This document shows, one piece after another, positions 16,446-24,545 of a DNA stretch of 64,000 nt (position 1 is its first letter; each line of letters starts with the position of its first letter). The stretch covers positions 744,001-808,000 of the forward strand of contig NZ_BBLT01000001.1 of the NCBI RefSeq assembly GCF_000775915.1, in the 5' to 3' direction. Made by a program: the position numbers and the translations under genes. This DNA is from Sporocytophaga myxococcoides (lineage in GTDB: Bacteria; Bacteroidota; Bacteroidia; Cytophagales; Cytophagaceae). Under the pieces are notes generated by a model. That model saw only the letters and a list, made by a program, of their open reading frames with translations. It made no database searches and was not told where the DNA came from.

Positions 16446-16469
16446 AAAAAAGGGGAAATCCCCTTTTTA
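16446..16469 (-). terminator. Bidirectional intrinsic terminator
   Basis: GGGG-AAAT-CCCC stem flanked by A-runs and T-runs, directly after the stop of the 79-aa gene (16476) on the minus strand. Confidence 0.6.
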
Positions 16470-16475
16470 TGGAAA

Positions 16476-16715
16476 CTATTCTAAAGGCTGAGTATTAGGA
16501 TCGGCCAACTGTTCAAAAAAGGCCCAAATAAACATAATATCTTCTTTTCTTTCCTTGCTGACACTTGAATAAAATTCTGTGTTTGTAGATAACTCCATAC
16601 ACATTCTGTTAAAAGTTTGTCTGAGATCCTGAGCATCTGAAAAATTAAGTAACCGCTTCACTGGACATTCTAAATCCGACTGACAGCAATTTGTCCCTCT
16701 GCAATTCTGATTCAT
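16476..16715 (-). CDS. Cys-rich hypothetical protein, 79 aa
   Basis: Five Cys in the first 18 residues (MNQNCRGTNCCQSDLECP) suggest metal binding, followed by a helical domain. It is the first gene after a 600-nt non-coding tract and is followed by a terminator, so it may be its own transcription unit. Function unknown. Confidence 0.5.
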   Translation of the reverse strand: MNQNCRGTNCCQSDLECPVKRLLNFSDAQDLRQTFNRMCMELSTNTEFYSSVSKERKEDIMFIWAFFEQLADPNTQPLE

Positions 16716-17315
16716 TGTTTAATTAAAAATTTTTAAAAAGAATTTTACAATAATTACATCAAGAACGAAAAGGTAATTTAGATGTTGGATATTACATGAA
16801 AAACCCATGTACTGAATTTTTCAAAATAGATGTTACCACGCTTAAAATTCAGGATTACTGATTTAGTTTAATAGATTAATTGATTCAAAATTTAGATAAA
16901 AATATATGAGTGAGATGTAAATAAAATTTTAAAAATGTTATTTTTCTAATAATTTATTGTAATATTTCGTAACTTCTGGATTTAAAAGTTACCTTTTTGA
17001 TCGGGGAAAACTTCCATTTAAAAGGACTTGAATAGAAATTTTATTGCATTATTTATGTTAAATCTTACAAAGGTATTCAGCATTAAATGTTTAATAAATA
17101 CGCAATTGCAGTAAAAAAGGAAAGCATTGAAAAATTATGAAGAAATGATAATGTACTAAAAAGCCAAGGTTTCACAGAAAAACCTTGGCAGCATAGTTTT
17201 GCTATCTAATAGCCGTTTCGAGTAATTCAAAGATACTGTAATTTCAATAAATATTAATACTTTTGATATCTCAAATTTGTCATAGACAAAAAAAGTAACC
17301 ATAAGAAAGTCAGAT
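16716..17315. other. 600-nt non-coding tract between the early and late modules
   Basis: No open frame of useful length is seen. The tract is very AT-rich and holds a 9-bp hairpin (CCAAGGTTT/AAACCTTGG, 17164-17188), a TTTGTC-ATA-GACAAA dyad (17276-17290) and a hairpin with T-run (17306-17328) that overlaps the stop of the next gene. It separates the late block (33-16,715) from the early block (17,316-29,206), so it may carry a late promoter or the replication origin. Confidence 0.5.
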
Positions 17316-17729
17316 TTATTCTGACTTTTTTAGTTTAATTTCTACAACTAAGCAATTAGCAATCCATAAAAAGATAGAAAGAATTAATGACGCTTGACGC
17401 AAAGAATCAACGTTATGAGGTGAAAGTAATGCTCCTCCTCTTGGACCGAATGGAGAACTTTTTGTAATATCCAAACCACAGGCATTACCCGGAACATATA
17501 TATGCTCCGGGCCCCATTCCCCCCAATAAACTTTTAATCTATCCATACTATGTTTAAATCCATGATCTTCCAATAACTTTGGGCCTAACTTTTCAAATGC
17601 ATTATCAATATTTTCCTGTGTAATACCAGATTTTGAGATTGCATCTTTCCAGTCCGGGAATAACTCAATGCTAAAAGCAGCTCCGTTCATCTTAGGTTCA
17701 GGACTCCAATTTGTTATATGATACAGCAT
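17316..17729 (-). CDS. Hypothetical protein with C-terminal hydrophobic helix, 137 aa
   Basis: A soluble domain with several Trp and Gly-Pro turns (WGEWGPEHIYVPGNACG, then SPFGPRGG) and a hydrophobic helix near the end (about 113-130, ASLILSIFLWIANCLVV). A terminator-like hairpin (17306-17328) overlaps the stop codon. Family not recognised. Confidence 0.5.
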   Translation of the reverse strand: MLYHITNWSPEPKMNGAAFSIELFPDWKDAISKSGITQENIDNAFEKLGPKLLEDHGFKHSMDRLKVYWGEWGPEHIYVPGNACGLDITKSSPFGPRGGALLSPHNVDSLRQASLILSIFLWIANCLVVEIKLKKSE

Positions 17730-17747
17730 AAGCTTTCTATAATTTGA

Positions 17748-18230
17748 TTAGATTTTTGTTAGTTTTTGAGGCTTTAAATTCATTTTTAAATAAAGTGGAT
17801 GCCTGGGATTTCCTGTTTTTGTTAAAGACAAATAATAAAATTTCCCAATATCAATACCTTTCAATGGTTTACTTTCTGTTTTTGGATGATTTCCCCAGGC
17901 AGCTATCACTATTTGACATTTCTGTAACATTTCAGTCAAATGTTTATTATTGTCCGGCCCGATAGGATCAATGACCTGTTTAATAACTTCGGGTTTTGTT
18001 GATCTATAAGCAAAAATATTCCCTACATAAATCCCTCCATACCCCCACGATTTCGCAAAATTAACACATCTTTTTATTGTCCTGTCATCTTCACTTTCGT
18101 CAGCGGTTGATGGATTGTGCATAATGAACATTACAAATGGTTTTGACTTATCCCATATCCTCCACAACCTGTATCTATAATTTTTACAGGTGGAGATAAT
18201 TGCCCCTGATTCATCGTATATGTTTTTCAT
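17748..18230 (-). CDS. DUF1643 family protein
   Basis: The 160 residues match the DUF1643 pattern: YRYRLWRIWD near the N-terminus, MHNPSTADESEDDRTIKRC (about 37-55), then GYGGIYVGNIFAYRST and a VIAAWGNHP turn. The function of this family is unknown; members occur often in phages and mobile elements. It overlaps the next gene by 4 nt. Family assignment is good. Confidence 0.8.
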   Translation of the reverse strand: MKNIYDESGAIISTCKNYRYRLWRIWDKSKPFVMFIMHNPSTADESEDDRTIKRCVNFAKSWGYGGIYVGNIFAYRSTKPEVIKQVIDPIGPDNNKHLTEMLQKCQIVIAAWGNHPKTESKPLKGIDIGKFYYLSLTKTGNPRHPLYLKMNLKPQKLTKI

Positions 18231-18433
18231 TGTGCATTGTTTGTTTTAGTACATAATTCATGACCATACAATTTCATTGCATCTGAATGATTGTACAAAT
18301 TGATTAAATGCGCACAGTCTACGCAATAATATTTTTTTGTAGAATGATTATACCAATCCGCATGTTTATTACTACATGCGGACCGGTTACACTCCTGATT
18401 AAATTCTCCTTTAGTTTTTATTGATTCATCCAT
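18227..18433 (-). CDS. Small Cys/His zinc-binding protein, 68 aa
   Basis: CNRSAC (about 15-20), H24, H30 and CVDC (about 37-40) form a likely zinc site in a 68-residue soluble protein. Coupled by 4-nt overlap to the DUF1643 gene. Probably a small regulatory protein; not identified. Confidence 0.55.
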   Translation of the reverse strand: MDESIKTKGEFNQECNRSACSNKHADWYNHSTKKYYCVDCAHLINLYNHSDAMKLYGHELCTKTNNAQ

Positions 18434-18441
18434 GACTAATG

Positions 18442-18714
18442 TTAGTTATTGAAGTAATCTGACCTTTTATATTCGCCTTTAGAGAGCTTCCATCCATAAT
18501 AAACCAGAGAGATTAACTTCCTTTCTGATTTGCACATTTTATCGGGATGTATTAATCTATTTTCACCCTTTTCGAGAGCTGCAATAAATTCCATATCACG
18601 AGCAGCTTCAATGAAAATCTTATTTATACCATAATCGGAATTGCTATGCATTGAGGATACATTAGCGATTGGAGCAATAAGGAAAGCCTCAATTATTTTG
18701 AATAATATTTTCAT
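18442..18714 (-). CDS. Hypothetical protein, 90 aa
   Basis: A hydrophobic N-terminus (MKILFKIIEAFLIAPIANV) is followed by a soluble helical part. It overlaps the upstream gene by 26 nt, so the start is uncertain. No family recognised. Confidence 0.45.
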   Translation of the reverse strand: MKILFKIIEAFLIAPIANVSSMHSNSDYGINKIFIEAARDMEFIAALEKGENRLIHPDKMCKSERKLISLVYYGWKLSKGEYKRSDYFNN

Positions 18715-19009
18715 CTATCTGCCTTTCTAATTGTCCTCTTTTCCATTTTAATCCTAGTTTCTTCACAGATTCATTATTATTGGGAATTGCCAATATATTT
18801 TTTCCGCAGTAAGGCACTTCAATGAATAACTTATCTGCCTCTTCTTTTTTGACTGGAAAGCTAGATTCCGTATTGTGGTATCCTTCTTCCGGAACTTCGT
18901 AAATCCCTGCTTCTGATTTTACCCAGAAATATCCTTTATTGTCACGTCCCCACAGGGTAATAAATTCGTCGGTTTTACGGGTGTGTTTCAATGAAATGAT
19001 GTAGTACAT
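18689..19009 (-). CDS. Hypothetical protein, 106 aa
   Basis: Beta-rich soluble protein (YYIISLKHTRKTDEF, then GYFWVKSEAGIYEVPEE). No known motif. Part of the early block of short, closely packed genes. Confidence 0.5.
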   Translation of the reverse strand: MYYIISLKHTRKTDEFITLWGRDNKGYFWVKSEAGIYEVPEEGYHNTESSFPVKKEEADKLFIEVPYCGKNILAIPNNNESVKKLGLKWKRGQLERQIDENIIQNN

Positions 19010-19026
19010 ATAATTTTTATTTTGTG

Positions 19027-19188
19027 TTAATTAATCTCTTTGTCAATATCAGATTCTAAATCAATATCAAGCTCATCCATCAAATCATATACTGATTCAC
19101 TAGCTTCATCACAAGGATCCTTCATCACTGCAAATAATAGCAATAGTAGTATTGAGGCGATTTTTTGAATCAGAAATATGAGTTCCAT
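19027..19188 (-). CDS. Acidic membrane microprotein, 53 aa
   Basis: ATG at 19188, stop at 19029-19027. A hydrophobic N-terminal helix (about 2-20, LIFLIQKIASILLLLFAV) and a strongly acidic tail with about 15 Asp/Glu. It fills the gap between two early genes. Anti-host or superinfection functions are common for such peptides, but nothing specific is seen. Confidence 0.45.
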   Translation of the reverse strand: MELIFLIQKIASILLLLLFAVMKDPCDEASESVYDLMDELDIDLESDIDKEIN

Positions 19189-19200
19189 AGGTTTAGGGAT

Positions 19201-19386
19201 TTATTCGTTATGTGAAATAATAAACCAAGAGTTACCGCCATCATTACTTTGTAAGAGCTTAATTACAGGCTTATCAAAGATGGGAGAGTGTTGAAATAAC
19301 CGTTTAAAATATGGCACGGCTATTTTAATATGTCTGGTCACTAGATTTTCCAGTTTACCATATCTGACTTTATATAAAGTATTCAT
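19201..19386 (-). CDS. Hypothetical protein, 61 aa
   Basis: Short basic protein without known motif. Its start overlaps the stop of the upstream HTH gene by 1 nt, which supports translational coupling. Confidence 0.45.
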   Translation of the reverse strand: MNTLYKVRYGKLENLVTRHIKIAVPYFKRLFQHSPIFDKPVIKLLQSNDGGNSWFIISHNE

Positions 19387-19649
19387 TAATTAATTTCCAG
19401 TTTGATTAAAAATTCTTTAGTGAGAAGATCTCTAATGAAGAAGATTTTAAAATATTCGGCTATCTTGTGAAGGTCTTTAATACCGGGTGTTACCCGGCCT
19501 GTCTCCAAGTCCCATGCACGATTTTTACTAATTCCTAACTCTTTAGATAGCTCTGCAGAAGTAAGCATTTTAGAGAACCTCAGTACTTTTAAATTCTTTT
19601 GAAATCTGGTTAGAGATTCTTCGTTAATTTCAATTGATATATTTTCCAT
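19386..19649 (-). CDS. XRE-family HTH regulator, 87 aa
   Basis: Residues about 19-73 form a lambda-repressor-like HTH: LRFSKMLTSAELSKELGIS as helices 1-2, KNRAWDLETGRVTPGIKDL around the recognition helix, and a closing helix. There is no second domain. Coupled by 1 nt to the 61-aa gene, so the pair could be an early regulator or an antitoxin-type unit. Confidence 0.7.
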   Translation of the reverse strand: MENISIEINEESLTRFQKNLKVLRFSKMLTSAELSKELGISKNRAWDLETGRVTPGIKDLHKIAEYFKIFFIRDLLTKEFLIKLEIN

Positions 19650-19652
19650 TTT

Positions 19653-19934
19653 TTACCAATAGGGATACATTTTCTTACAACATGCGTCTTCAAGTAGACT
19701 CTTATAGTAGATTTCAAGATTATGTATTGATTTGAATGTGAGGGTTTCATATAATCTCTTACGACTTTTAGAAACGCCGTCTGGATTGATGTATTCAACA
19801 ATCTGTACTATCCTGCAATTGTGAGCTCCTTCACACTCATAACTTCCTCTGTATTCAGGAAATGATTTGATGACTTTACCTTCAATTATTCGAAAGGGCT
19901 CATCCGGGGTATTATCAACAAAAAACACAGTCAT
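19653..19934 (-). CDS. Hypothetical protein, 93 aa
   Basis: Soluble beta-rich protein with four Cys; no recognised family. It lies 3 nt upstream of the HTH gene and 2 nt downstream of the next one. Confidence 0.5.
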   Translation of the reverse strand: MTVFFVDNTPDEPFRIIEGKVIKSFPEYRGSYECEGAHNCRIVQIVEYINPDGVSKSRKRLYETLTFKSIHNLEIYYKSLLEDACCKKMYPYW

Positions 19935-19936
19935 AG

Positions 19937-20275
19937 TTATTTGCCTTTTACTTTTTTCAATGAATCTTTAGCGTTGTAAATCGCTACACTCAATATGGAT
20001 GGATTATCAGGAAGAAATCTTTTGCTTATATCAATCAAATCCTGAAGCGACTGGATGAGCTCCTCTTTTTCTTTCTTAAGCTTTATATTTTCAGCCAATA
20101 GATCAGGAGCGGAGGCAACTAAAATAGCATTTTCCAAAATCTCTTCAGATGTTTGAAGACCTCCACCAACTTCCCCAATAAAAGCATTACTAGACTGAAT
20201 ATAATAACCAAGAGACTTGACAGGTTGCTCTATGAATGTCCAAGGTCCTGGTGTATGTGTCATTTCAATTTCCAT
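19937..20275 (-). CDS. Phage HTPGPW-type protein, 112 aa
   Basis: The N-terminus (MTHTPGPWTFIE at residue 5) and the later NAILVASAPDLLAE motif match a widespread small phage protein of unknown role (usual form HTPGPW...NArLIAaAPELL). A coiled helix follows. Its presence supports the virus origin of the early block. Confidence 0.75.
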   Translation of the reverse strand: MEIEMTHTPGPWTFIEQPVKSLGYYIQSSNAFIGEVGGGLQTSEEILENAILVASAPDLLAENIKLKKEKEELIQSLQDLIDISKRFLPDNPSILSVAIYNAKDSLKKVKGK

Positions 20276-20310
20276 GTTTTATTATTGATTAAATATTTAC
20301 TTCAATTCAA

Positions 20311-20580
20311 CTATCTATATTCTTCTTCAAAATACCTATCTAGTGAATCTTCGCAGCTTCTACATACATAATGACCTTTGCCGTTGTAATCTATTGAGGC
20401 AGGCGTAGCATTACATTTTTTACAGATACCATATTGTTTTTCGGCAGCTTCAATCAGTTCAATTTTTTTACTGAACTCCTTAATCTTACCTTCCTCAATA
20501 TTTATTTGCTTCCGAAGTCGTCCAATCTCATTTCTTGACTCTTCAATATTTATGAGATATAATTCTTTTTCTGTTTTCAT
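20311..20580 (-). CDS. Coiled-coil zinc-ribbon protein (TraR/DksA-like layout), 89 aa
   Basis: A long helical N-terminal part (about 1-50) is followed by CKKC (about 53-56) and CRSC (about 74-77), a zinc ribbon. The coiled-coil-plus-zinc layout recalls small DksA/TraR proteins that bind the polymerase secondary channel, but the acidic tip motif is not obvious. Function inferred only. Confidence 0.5.
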   Translation of the reverse strand: MKTEKELYLINIEESRNEIGRLRKQINIEEGKIKEFSKKIELIEAAEKQYGICKKCNATPASIDYNGKGHYVCRSCEDSLDRYFEEEYR

Positions 20581-20600
20581 GTCTTTATTATTTTGAATTG

Positions 20601-22337
20601 TTAAACTGCTTCTTTTAAAACCATCTCTGAAATAGCGGAGTAGCTTCTTTCAATGAGAGCCTGAACCATCGGAGGAGGAACCGAATTACCAATAAATTTT
20701 TTCTGATCAGTTTGATTTCCTTTTAATATGTACTCTTGCGGGAAGCCTTGTATTTTGAGCAATTCAGGAACTTTAAGCATTCTCATTTTTATATCGACAA
20801 TGCCATACAAAGCCATGAATTCTTTAATCTTTCTTACAATTTCACTATCTGTTTCAAATACAGGAATTGCAATAATTCCTTTTTCTACAGAGACATAATA
20901 AAGAGGGGCTTTATCCTGTCTTGCTACTATTGTAGGGCACGGAGATTCAATTCCGGTTGAATGACCTCCCCAGGCGGGATTTAAAAGGTATTTTTCACCT
21001 GAGATACATTTAACAAGTGAGTATTTATCTTTTGTAAGAATTGAGCCGGATGGCTGATTAATATTTTGATGATTGTGCATGCCTGAATAATGCTTATTTA
21101 TAAAGTATTGGGAAGTCATCAAACAATGCTTATCATTTGTCAGAATTGCACCTGCAGGTGAATCTATACTCTGATGATTGTACCTACCTGAAAAGTTCTT
21201 ATCAAGCCAGAATTTTGGCTGAACTAATGAAATTCTGTCTTTAGTTGTCAATGTGCTGCATACTTGTCCTACACTGGATAATTCGCCTCCGTTACTATAG
21301 TATTTTGCAAGAAATTTGGTTTGAACAATCGCTAATCTGTTTTGACAGGTAATTACAGGGCAAGGTTCTTCAACTGACTTGCCATTATTAATTCCAGATT
21401 TTGAATCATTCCCAAGATATTTTTTCAGGAAGGAAATTTTAACATAAGAATGTGCATCTGAAGTTTTGATCGTGCCGGCAGGTCCGGATGTTGGAATTAC
21501 TTTGCCCTCTGGCTTTCCAGAATAGTACTTAGCTAAAAAATCTTCATATCCACCTGCAACATACTTAATCAATCCTGCATAAATCCTTTCATAGCTTTTG
21601 GTGGATAATGGCTTTTCCCGGAATATGCTTTTACCCTCATCCTTGAAATCAAGACAATCCTTCACCGGTTTCCATTTCTGAAGATTGGAAAACAGGTCAA
21701 TTGAAGGATTTTTACTGTGGGTGGCTGCAGGCCATGAAATTGGCAAACCTGATTTTGCGAATTGTGCAAAATACCTTTTGCGTGAAGTATATGCACCGTA
21801 ATCCGCACAGTTAAGAATGCGGTAATCATATTCATAACCATAGGATTTAACTATCTCAACCCATCTCAAATAGTCACGTCCATTTTTCCTGCTTAAAGGC
21901 TTTCCGTTCTCATCCAATGGACCCCATGCCATGAATTCTTCTACATTTTCCATCCAAAAGTAGTCAGGATTCAATGCCTCGATATACCTGAAAAGATGAT
22001 TTGGTAAGGTCCTGCTATCTGCATCACGGGGAAGTCCTCCTTTAGCTTTACTGTAATTCGTACATTCTGCAGAAGCCCATAGGCAAATTTTAGCATTAGG
22101 ATCTTTTTTCCGGATTGTTGCTACTAAAGCCACTAGGGCGGAAAGATCAAGAGTTCGAATATTCTCTATAAAGTGATGTATGCCTTTATGATTTGCAGAA
22201 TGACTTTTAATAGCCAGTGGATCATGATTCACACACGCAATCACTTTAGCAATGCTTTTTCCTTTAAATTTTGCACGTAATATTCCTGTCGTGACACCAC
22301 CGGCACCACAAAACAGATCTATAAAATATAGATTCAT
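20601..22337 (-). CDS. C5-cytosine DNA methyltransferase with repeated target-recognition region
   Basis: Motif I FCGAGG (residues 9-14), motif IV SAECTNYS with the catalytic Cys at 92 (ECT instead of the common PCQ), motif VI ENV (130-132), motif VIII TSRKRYF (184-190) and motif X GNSVPPPM (550-557). Between VIII and X lie about six imperfect units of 30-45 residues starting F-L-x-K-Y-Y-S-G and ending T-x-D-K-x-S-L-V (about 267-300, 303-338, 342-372, 376-406, 412-442, 449-473). At 578 residues it is longer than a typical enzyme for that reason. There is no restriction partner nearby, so it probably protects viral DNA from host nucleases. Confidence 0.85.
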   Translation of the reverse strand: MNLYFIDLFCGAGGVTTGILRAKFKGKSIAKVIACVNHDPLAIKSHSANHKGIHHFIENIRTLDLSALVALVATIRKKDPNAKICLWASAECTNYSKAKGGLPRDADSRTLPNHLFRYIEALNPDYFWMENVEEFMAWGPLDENGKPLSRKNGRDYLRWVEIVKSYGYEYDYRILNCADYGAYTSRKRYFAQFAKSGLPISWPAATHSKNPSIDLFSNLQKWKPVKDCLDFKDEGKSIFREKPLSTKSYERIYAGLIKYVAGGYEDFLAKYYSGKPEGKVIPTSGPAGTIKTSDAHSYVKISFLKKYLGNDSKSGINNGKSVEEPCPVITCQNRLAIVQTKFLAKYYSNGGELSSVGQVCSTLTTKDRISLVQPKFWLDKNFSGRYNHQSIDSPAGAILTNDKHCLMTSQYFINKHYSGMHNHQNINQPSGSILTKDKYSLVKCISGEKYLLNPAWGGHSTGIESPCPTIVARQDKAPLYYVSVEKGIIAIPVFETDSEIVRKIKEFMALYGIVDIKMRMLKVPELLKIQGFPQEYILKGNQTDQKKFIGNSVPPPMVQALIERSYSAISEMVLKEAV

Positions 22338-22360
22338 GTTAACTTTCTTTTTTGGATGGA

Positions 22361-23332
22361 TTAAATGTGAGCCTCTATTGATTTAGGGTTATGCGGACAG
22401 CTGCCTGAATGCACCCGTGCTGAATTTGGGCTATCCTTTATTTCTTTACAGTGTTTGCACCTGCAGGCATCTTCCCATTTTTGTTTGTACTGAATGAGCT
22501 CATTGATAACTTCATTGGCTTTTTCCCTGTGAGATTTTTCACGATTCAATTCTGATTGCAGGTGTTTCACTTTGGATTCATCCTGAATTTTATTTGATTG
22601 AATGGAATTAAGCTCTGTACTCACCTGAATGTAGTCTGATTTAACCTGAATCAACTCTGAATTAAGCTCATTCAACTTTTTTTCAGCCTGAATATTTTTT
22701 GAATCAAGCTCATTGAGAGCAAATTCAGCCTGATTTAATTTTGATTGAAGTTGATTCCGCATTGATTGAGTATTTTCCAAATCTGATTGAAGTTGATTCA
22801 CCCACAATTCAGATTTATACTTCTCTGAAGAAAGAATTTGTACCATGTTTTCACTTTCTTCCAGATCAGATTTTAAGCGTGACATTAGTTCGGCATCTTC
22901 CTTCAGCTGATCCTTGCTTTTGAATCTTGTCGAATGCAGAAAAGCGAATGAACTCACTCCATAGCCGAACATCAATGTAAATATCAGTTCAGCTGCTCTT
23001 CGATTAAAGTCTTCTGAAAAGGCTCCCGGCCATTCGTAATACAAAAGGTTGATCAGAAACATTAGCACCTGGAAAATGACCGCTTCAGGCCACCGTTTGA
23101 GATGAATCCAGACCACAATTGACAAATCAAGTACTATGATTACAAGGATCGATTTGTACCAGTCAAGGTTTTTAATGTGAAATATTTCTTCCAGATGCCT
23201 TTTTCCTATGTCGTAATAGACCTTTGTCAAATGATCCAAGTTATTTAGCATATACAGGATCACAATTGCGAGAATCAGGTTTTCCAGACTGAAGAGGTAA
23301 TTTTTAGTTTTAGCGATTTTAATTTCAGTCAT
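22361..23332 (-). CDS. Polytopic membrane protein with long coiled coil and zinc-type tail, 323 aa
   Basis: Four hydrophobic segments (about 15-32, 60-77, 83-98, 113-132) are followed by a coiled coil of about 140 residues (142-285) made of recurrent N-x-L-x-S-x-L/I-x-Q units, then a Cys cluster (C290, C292, C295, later C312). The coiled coil must face one side of the membrane as a rigid rod. A TGTCA/TGACA dyad lies 20 nt upstream. Functions such as superinfection exclusion or DNA tethering are possible; no family is recognised. Confidence 0.6.
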   Translation of the reverse strand: MTEIKIAKTKNYLFSLENLILAIVILYMLNNLDHLTKVYYDIGKRHLEEIFHIKNLDWYKSILVIIVLDLSIVVWIHLKRWPEAVIFQVLMFLINLLYYEWPGAFSEDFNRRAAELIFTLMFGYGVSSFAFLHSTRFKSKDQLKEDAELMSRLKSDLEESENMVQILSSEKYKSELWVNQLQSDLENTQSMRNQLQSKLNQAEFALNELDSKNIQAEKKLNELNSELIQVKSDYIQVSTELNSIQSNKIQDESKVKHLQSELNREKSHREKANEVINELIQYKQKWEDACRCKHCKEIKDSPNSARVHSGSCPHNPKSIEAHI

Positions 23333-23351
23333 TACAATATTTGTCTTTTAG

Positions 23352-23368
23352 GTGTCAAAAAATGACAC
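23352..23368. promoter_or_regulatory. GTGTCA-N5-TGACAC dyad, possible operator
   Basis: A perfect 6-bp inverted repeat with an A5 spacer just upstream of the 323-aa gene start (23332), in a 108-nt gap. Same half-sites as the dyads at 12110 and 16329. Confidence 0.4.
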
Positions 23369-23440
23369 TGATATTTCAAAAAAAAGGTGGTCAAATAGTC
23401 CTATTTTTTGCCATGATTTTTTTTGTTATCAGTTTAATAA

Positions 23441-23788
23441 TCAATGTAAATACTTCTCGTTTCTTATAACCTTAGCAGGGTATTTTGAATCAAGTAATAT
23501 GAAAATTCCCTGCAGCTGTGGTGAAATTTGGGTTCTTATAAAACAAGCAACCAAGGCCATTTGCTCAACTGCATTTACATTTAATTTAATGAATTTTTTC
23601 TCTTCCACTGAATATACCTTAGAGGAAAGCTTTTGACCTATTTTGGACAAAATTTTATGCCGGTACACTTCGCATTCCTGAACAGGATTTTTTTCCTGTA
23701 CAAAGGTCAGGTACATATTGATTCGGTTTATTACTTCAATAATCTGAGCCGAATCCATGACTATTTTTATCTTATATTCGTTAAGCAT
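23441..23788 (-). CDS. Hypothetical protein, 115 aa
   Basis: Soluble helical protein (MLNEYKIKIVMDSAQIIEV start), no known motif. It lies 3 nt downstream of the 77-aa gene. Function unknown. Confidence 0.5.
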   Translation of the reverse strand: MLNEYKIKIVMDSAQIIEVINRINMYLTFVQEKNPVQECEVYRHKILSKIGQKLSSKVYSVEEKKFIKLNVNAVEQMALVACFIRTQISPQLQGIFILLDSKYPAKVIRNEKYLH

Positions 23789-23791
23789 AGC

Positions 23792-24025
23792 TTATGATTT
23801 TTTAGGTAAAATTCTTACTCTGCAATAATCTACATCAACCGCTGATCTTATAGCACTTTCACCACCAGACCAGTCTTGTTCAGTTTCTGTCAAATTTTCC
23901 CAAATAAAATCTGCCTCATTATTTAGTTTTTTCTTTTGATCTTCAGGGATTTTTACAACCTTCTTTTCAAAGACAATCTGAGGAAATGTTATTTCAACTT
24001 CTATAAAATTTTCCATAACGTTCAT
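23792..24025 (-). CDS. Hypothetical protein, 77 aa
   Basis: Soluble, mixed charge, no known domain. Overlaps the upstream gene by 4 nt, supporting co-translation. Confidence 0.5.
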   Translation of the reverse strand: MNVMENFIEVEITFPQIVFEKKVVKIPEDQKKKLNNEADFIWENLTETEQDWSGGESAIRSAVDVDYCRVRILPKKS

Positions 24026-24246
24026 AGATTTTTAGCCAGTTTACTGAGTCTTTTAAATACTTTATTGAATTCCTTTTTAGGTATTCTGTTGAGCTTCCTG
24101 AGGCTTTCAAACTTGGATTCATCCAGATCATAAATTTGAATGTATGTTCCATTGAAAAGGGAAGGATTCTCAGTAATGGCCACACATTTTAAGGCTCTGA
24201 TTTTGAATAATTCATTTTCATTTTTTCGATAAATTGCTCTAATCAT
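24022..24246 (-). CDS. Hypothetical protein, 74 aa
   Basis: Short basic protein (MIRAIYRKNENELFKIRALK start) without recognised motif; coupled by 4-nt overlap to the 77-aa gene. Confidence 0.5.
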   Translation of the reverse strand: MIRAIYRKNENELFKIRALKCVAITENPSLFNGTYIQIYDLDESKFESLRKLNRIPKKEFNKVFKRLSKLAKNL

Positions 24247-24263
24247 AAGTGTATAGTTTAAGG

Positions 24264-24545
24264 TTAGAAATTTGCAGGGAATGAAGGTGATTTTTTCGGT
24301 ACCAAAATTCCGGATTTATACTTTTCAAGTTCTTCACCAGATATGTTATCATAAATGATAGCTGTTTCAGTATTTGCAGCATATTTGGCAATCAATATTC
24401 GAAGCCTTGAAAGGCCCAGTTCCTTTGACCTGGTCTTTGAGTTTTGATGCACCCAGTCCATCGAATAGCGGGTAAATTTTCCTCCGTTTTTGTCATACAA
24501 AATGGCCTTTGTGAAGCTGTCAATTTTTAATTTCCATTTCGGCAT
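24264..24545 (-). CDS. Hypothetical protein, 93 aa
   Basis: Soluble basic protein without known motif. Its start overlaps the end of the 435-aa gene by 19 nt. Unknown. Confidence 0.5.
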   Translation of the reverse strand: MPKWKLKIDSFTKAILYDKNGGKFTRYSMDWVHQNSKTRSKELGLSRLRILIAKYAANTETAIIYDNISGEELEKYKSGILVPKKSPSFPANF

